Assembly (NCBI RefSeq): GCF_901933205.1
Contig: NC_044573.1
Coordinates: 27,029,493 to 27,093,492, forward strand
Direction of reading: 5' to 3'
From: Camarhynchus parvulus
Taxonomy: Eukaryota; Chordata; Aves; Passeriformes; Thraupidae
DNA length: 64,000 nucleotides
A program made the translations under genes and the position numbers. Below, one piece after another: positions 63,678-64,000 of this stretch. Numbering within the stretch: the first letter of the stretch is position 1; each line of letters starts with the position of its first letter. The notes beneath the pieces are model-generated. The model was not told the DNA's origin. It made no database searches and was given only the letters and a program-made list of their open reading frames with translations.

Positions 63678-64000
63678 GCTACTAATTAAGAGGAATCTTT
63701 GAGAAACTGCTGTCATAAGAACTTGAATTGCAGTAGTTAATGCCTGCAAAATAAATTTTTAACTATTCTTTAGCATACAAAACCACTGAAGATTTACTCT
63801 TTCTAAGGGTCTGGGGGTCTTTTCTTAAAACACATATACTTTACATTCATTACTTTAAATATTTTTGTATGGTGTCAGATGTAAAATGTAAAACAGAATG
63901 TAACACCTGCTTCAAGAGACAGTTATTCTAAGGTTTGAAGGTATATACTGACTACAGTTTTTATTGCATGCTGTCTGTGTAATCCGAGGTTGGTGAGGCT

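Larger units (their letters stand above)
1..64000 (+). other. TTC7A: TTC7A gene, internal part (transcription unit spans the window)
   Basis: Five + strand exons with consensus GT-AG borders join into 238 uninterrupted codons. The product matches the C-terminal TPR half of TTC7A and not its paralogue TTC7B, judged from remembered protein features: a linker with LPDAHD and DSGS, the following [11 protein letters not shown], the KQGP...[12 protein letters not shown] segment and the [10 protein letters not shown] helix. TTC7A is a cytosolic TPR scaffold that, with FAM126 proteins and membrane-anchored EFR3, holds PI4KA at the plasma membrane for PI4P synthesis; human loss causes intestinal atresia and immunodeficiency. 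Neither the promoter and first exons nor the final exon(s) are inside the window. Introns are 30.0, 3.8, 5.0 and 10.8 kb, with a further one of more than 9 kb. The split into exons and the TTC7A identity are secure; the exact exon number is not. Confidence 0.93.
54925..64000 (+). other. TTC7A: TTC7A intron (5' part), repeat-rich
   Basis: The intron starts with GTGAGT. No exon encoding the remaining TTC7A C terminus was found up to the window end. Most recognisable repeats of the window lie here: the (GATA)21 microsatellite, three or four CR1 segments in both orientations, a 27-bp tandem duplication and a perfect hairpin. The intervening DNA has no recognised gene. Confidence 0.85.

Noticed and set aside
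54925..64000. Search for the remaining C-terminal TTC7A exon(s)
   Set aside because: No AG-flanked stretch encodes the expected continuation (a glycine-started TPR helix and an ELEASSP-like segment); it is presumed beyond the window.

Overview
The window is vertebrate nuclear DNA and almost certainly avian. It is AT-leaning and CpG-poor, has split coding exons with GT-AG introns, and carries CR1 LINEs of the bird type together with heavily decayed amniote-age CR1 copies and one MIR-like SINE. There is no prokaryotic, plasmid or phage organisation, no CRISPR array and no recognisable tRNA or rRNA gene. I cannot assign a species.

The only gene I can support is on the + strand. Five consecutive coding exons (4589-4749, 34763-34879, 38661-38758, 43742-43876, 54722-54924) join in frame with phases 0/2/2/1/1/0 and encode 238 continuous residues of the C-terminal half of TTC7A (tetratricopeptide repeat domain 7A). 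TTC7A scaffolds the plasma-membrane phosphatidylinositol 4-kinase PI4KA with EFR3 and FAM126 proteins. The upstream exons lie before base 1. The last C-terminal exon(s), about 70 residues by comparison with the mammalian protein as I remember it, must lie beyond base 64000. I found no other coding gene on either strand.

Layout: 1-4588 end of an upstream intron with a short CR1 remnant; 4589-4749 TPR exon; 4750-34762 a 30-kb intron with ancient CR1 copies (about 6.1, 28.9-29.4 and 32.3-33.5 kb), short duplications and a hairpin; 34763-34879 exon; 34880-38660 intron; 38661-38758 linker exon; 38759-43741 intron with two GC-richer patches, one a CpG cluster; 43742-43876 exon; 43877-54721 intron with a MIR relic and a short CR1 tail; 54722-54924 TPR exon; 54925-64000 start of the next intron, the most repeat-rich part, with (GATA)21, an internally deleted + strand CR1, a younger - strand CR1 next to an older one, and a perfect 14-bp-stem hairpin.

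I see no new biological system. The observations most worth checking are a possible intronic polyadenylation isoform just after the 54722-54924 exon, the long ancient CR1 fossil at 32.3-33.5 kb, the perfect hairpin at 63646-63677, the perfect (GATA)21 tract and the local CpG cluster near 42.4-42.7 kb. Family assignments rest on remembered protein and repeat consensus patterns; no database search was run.
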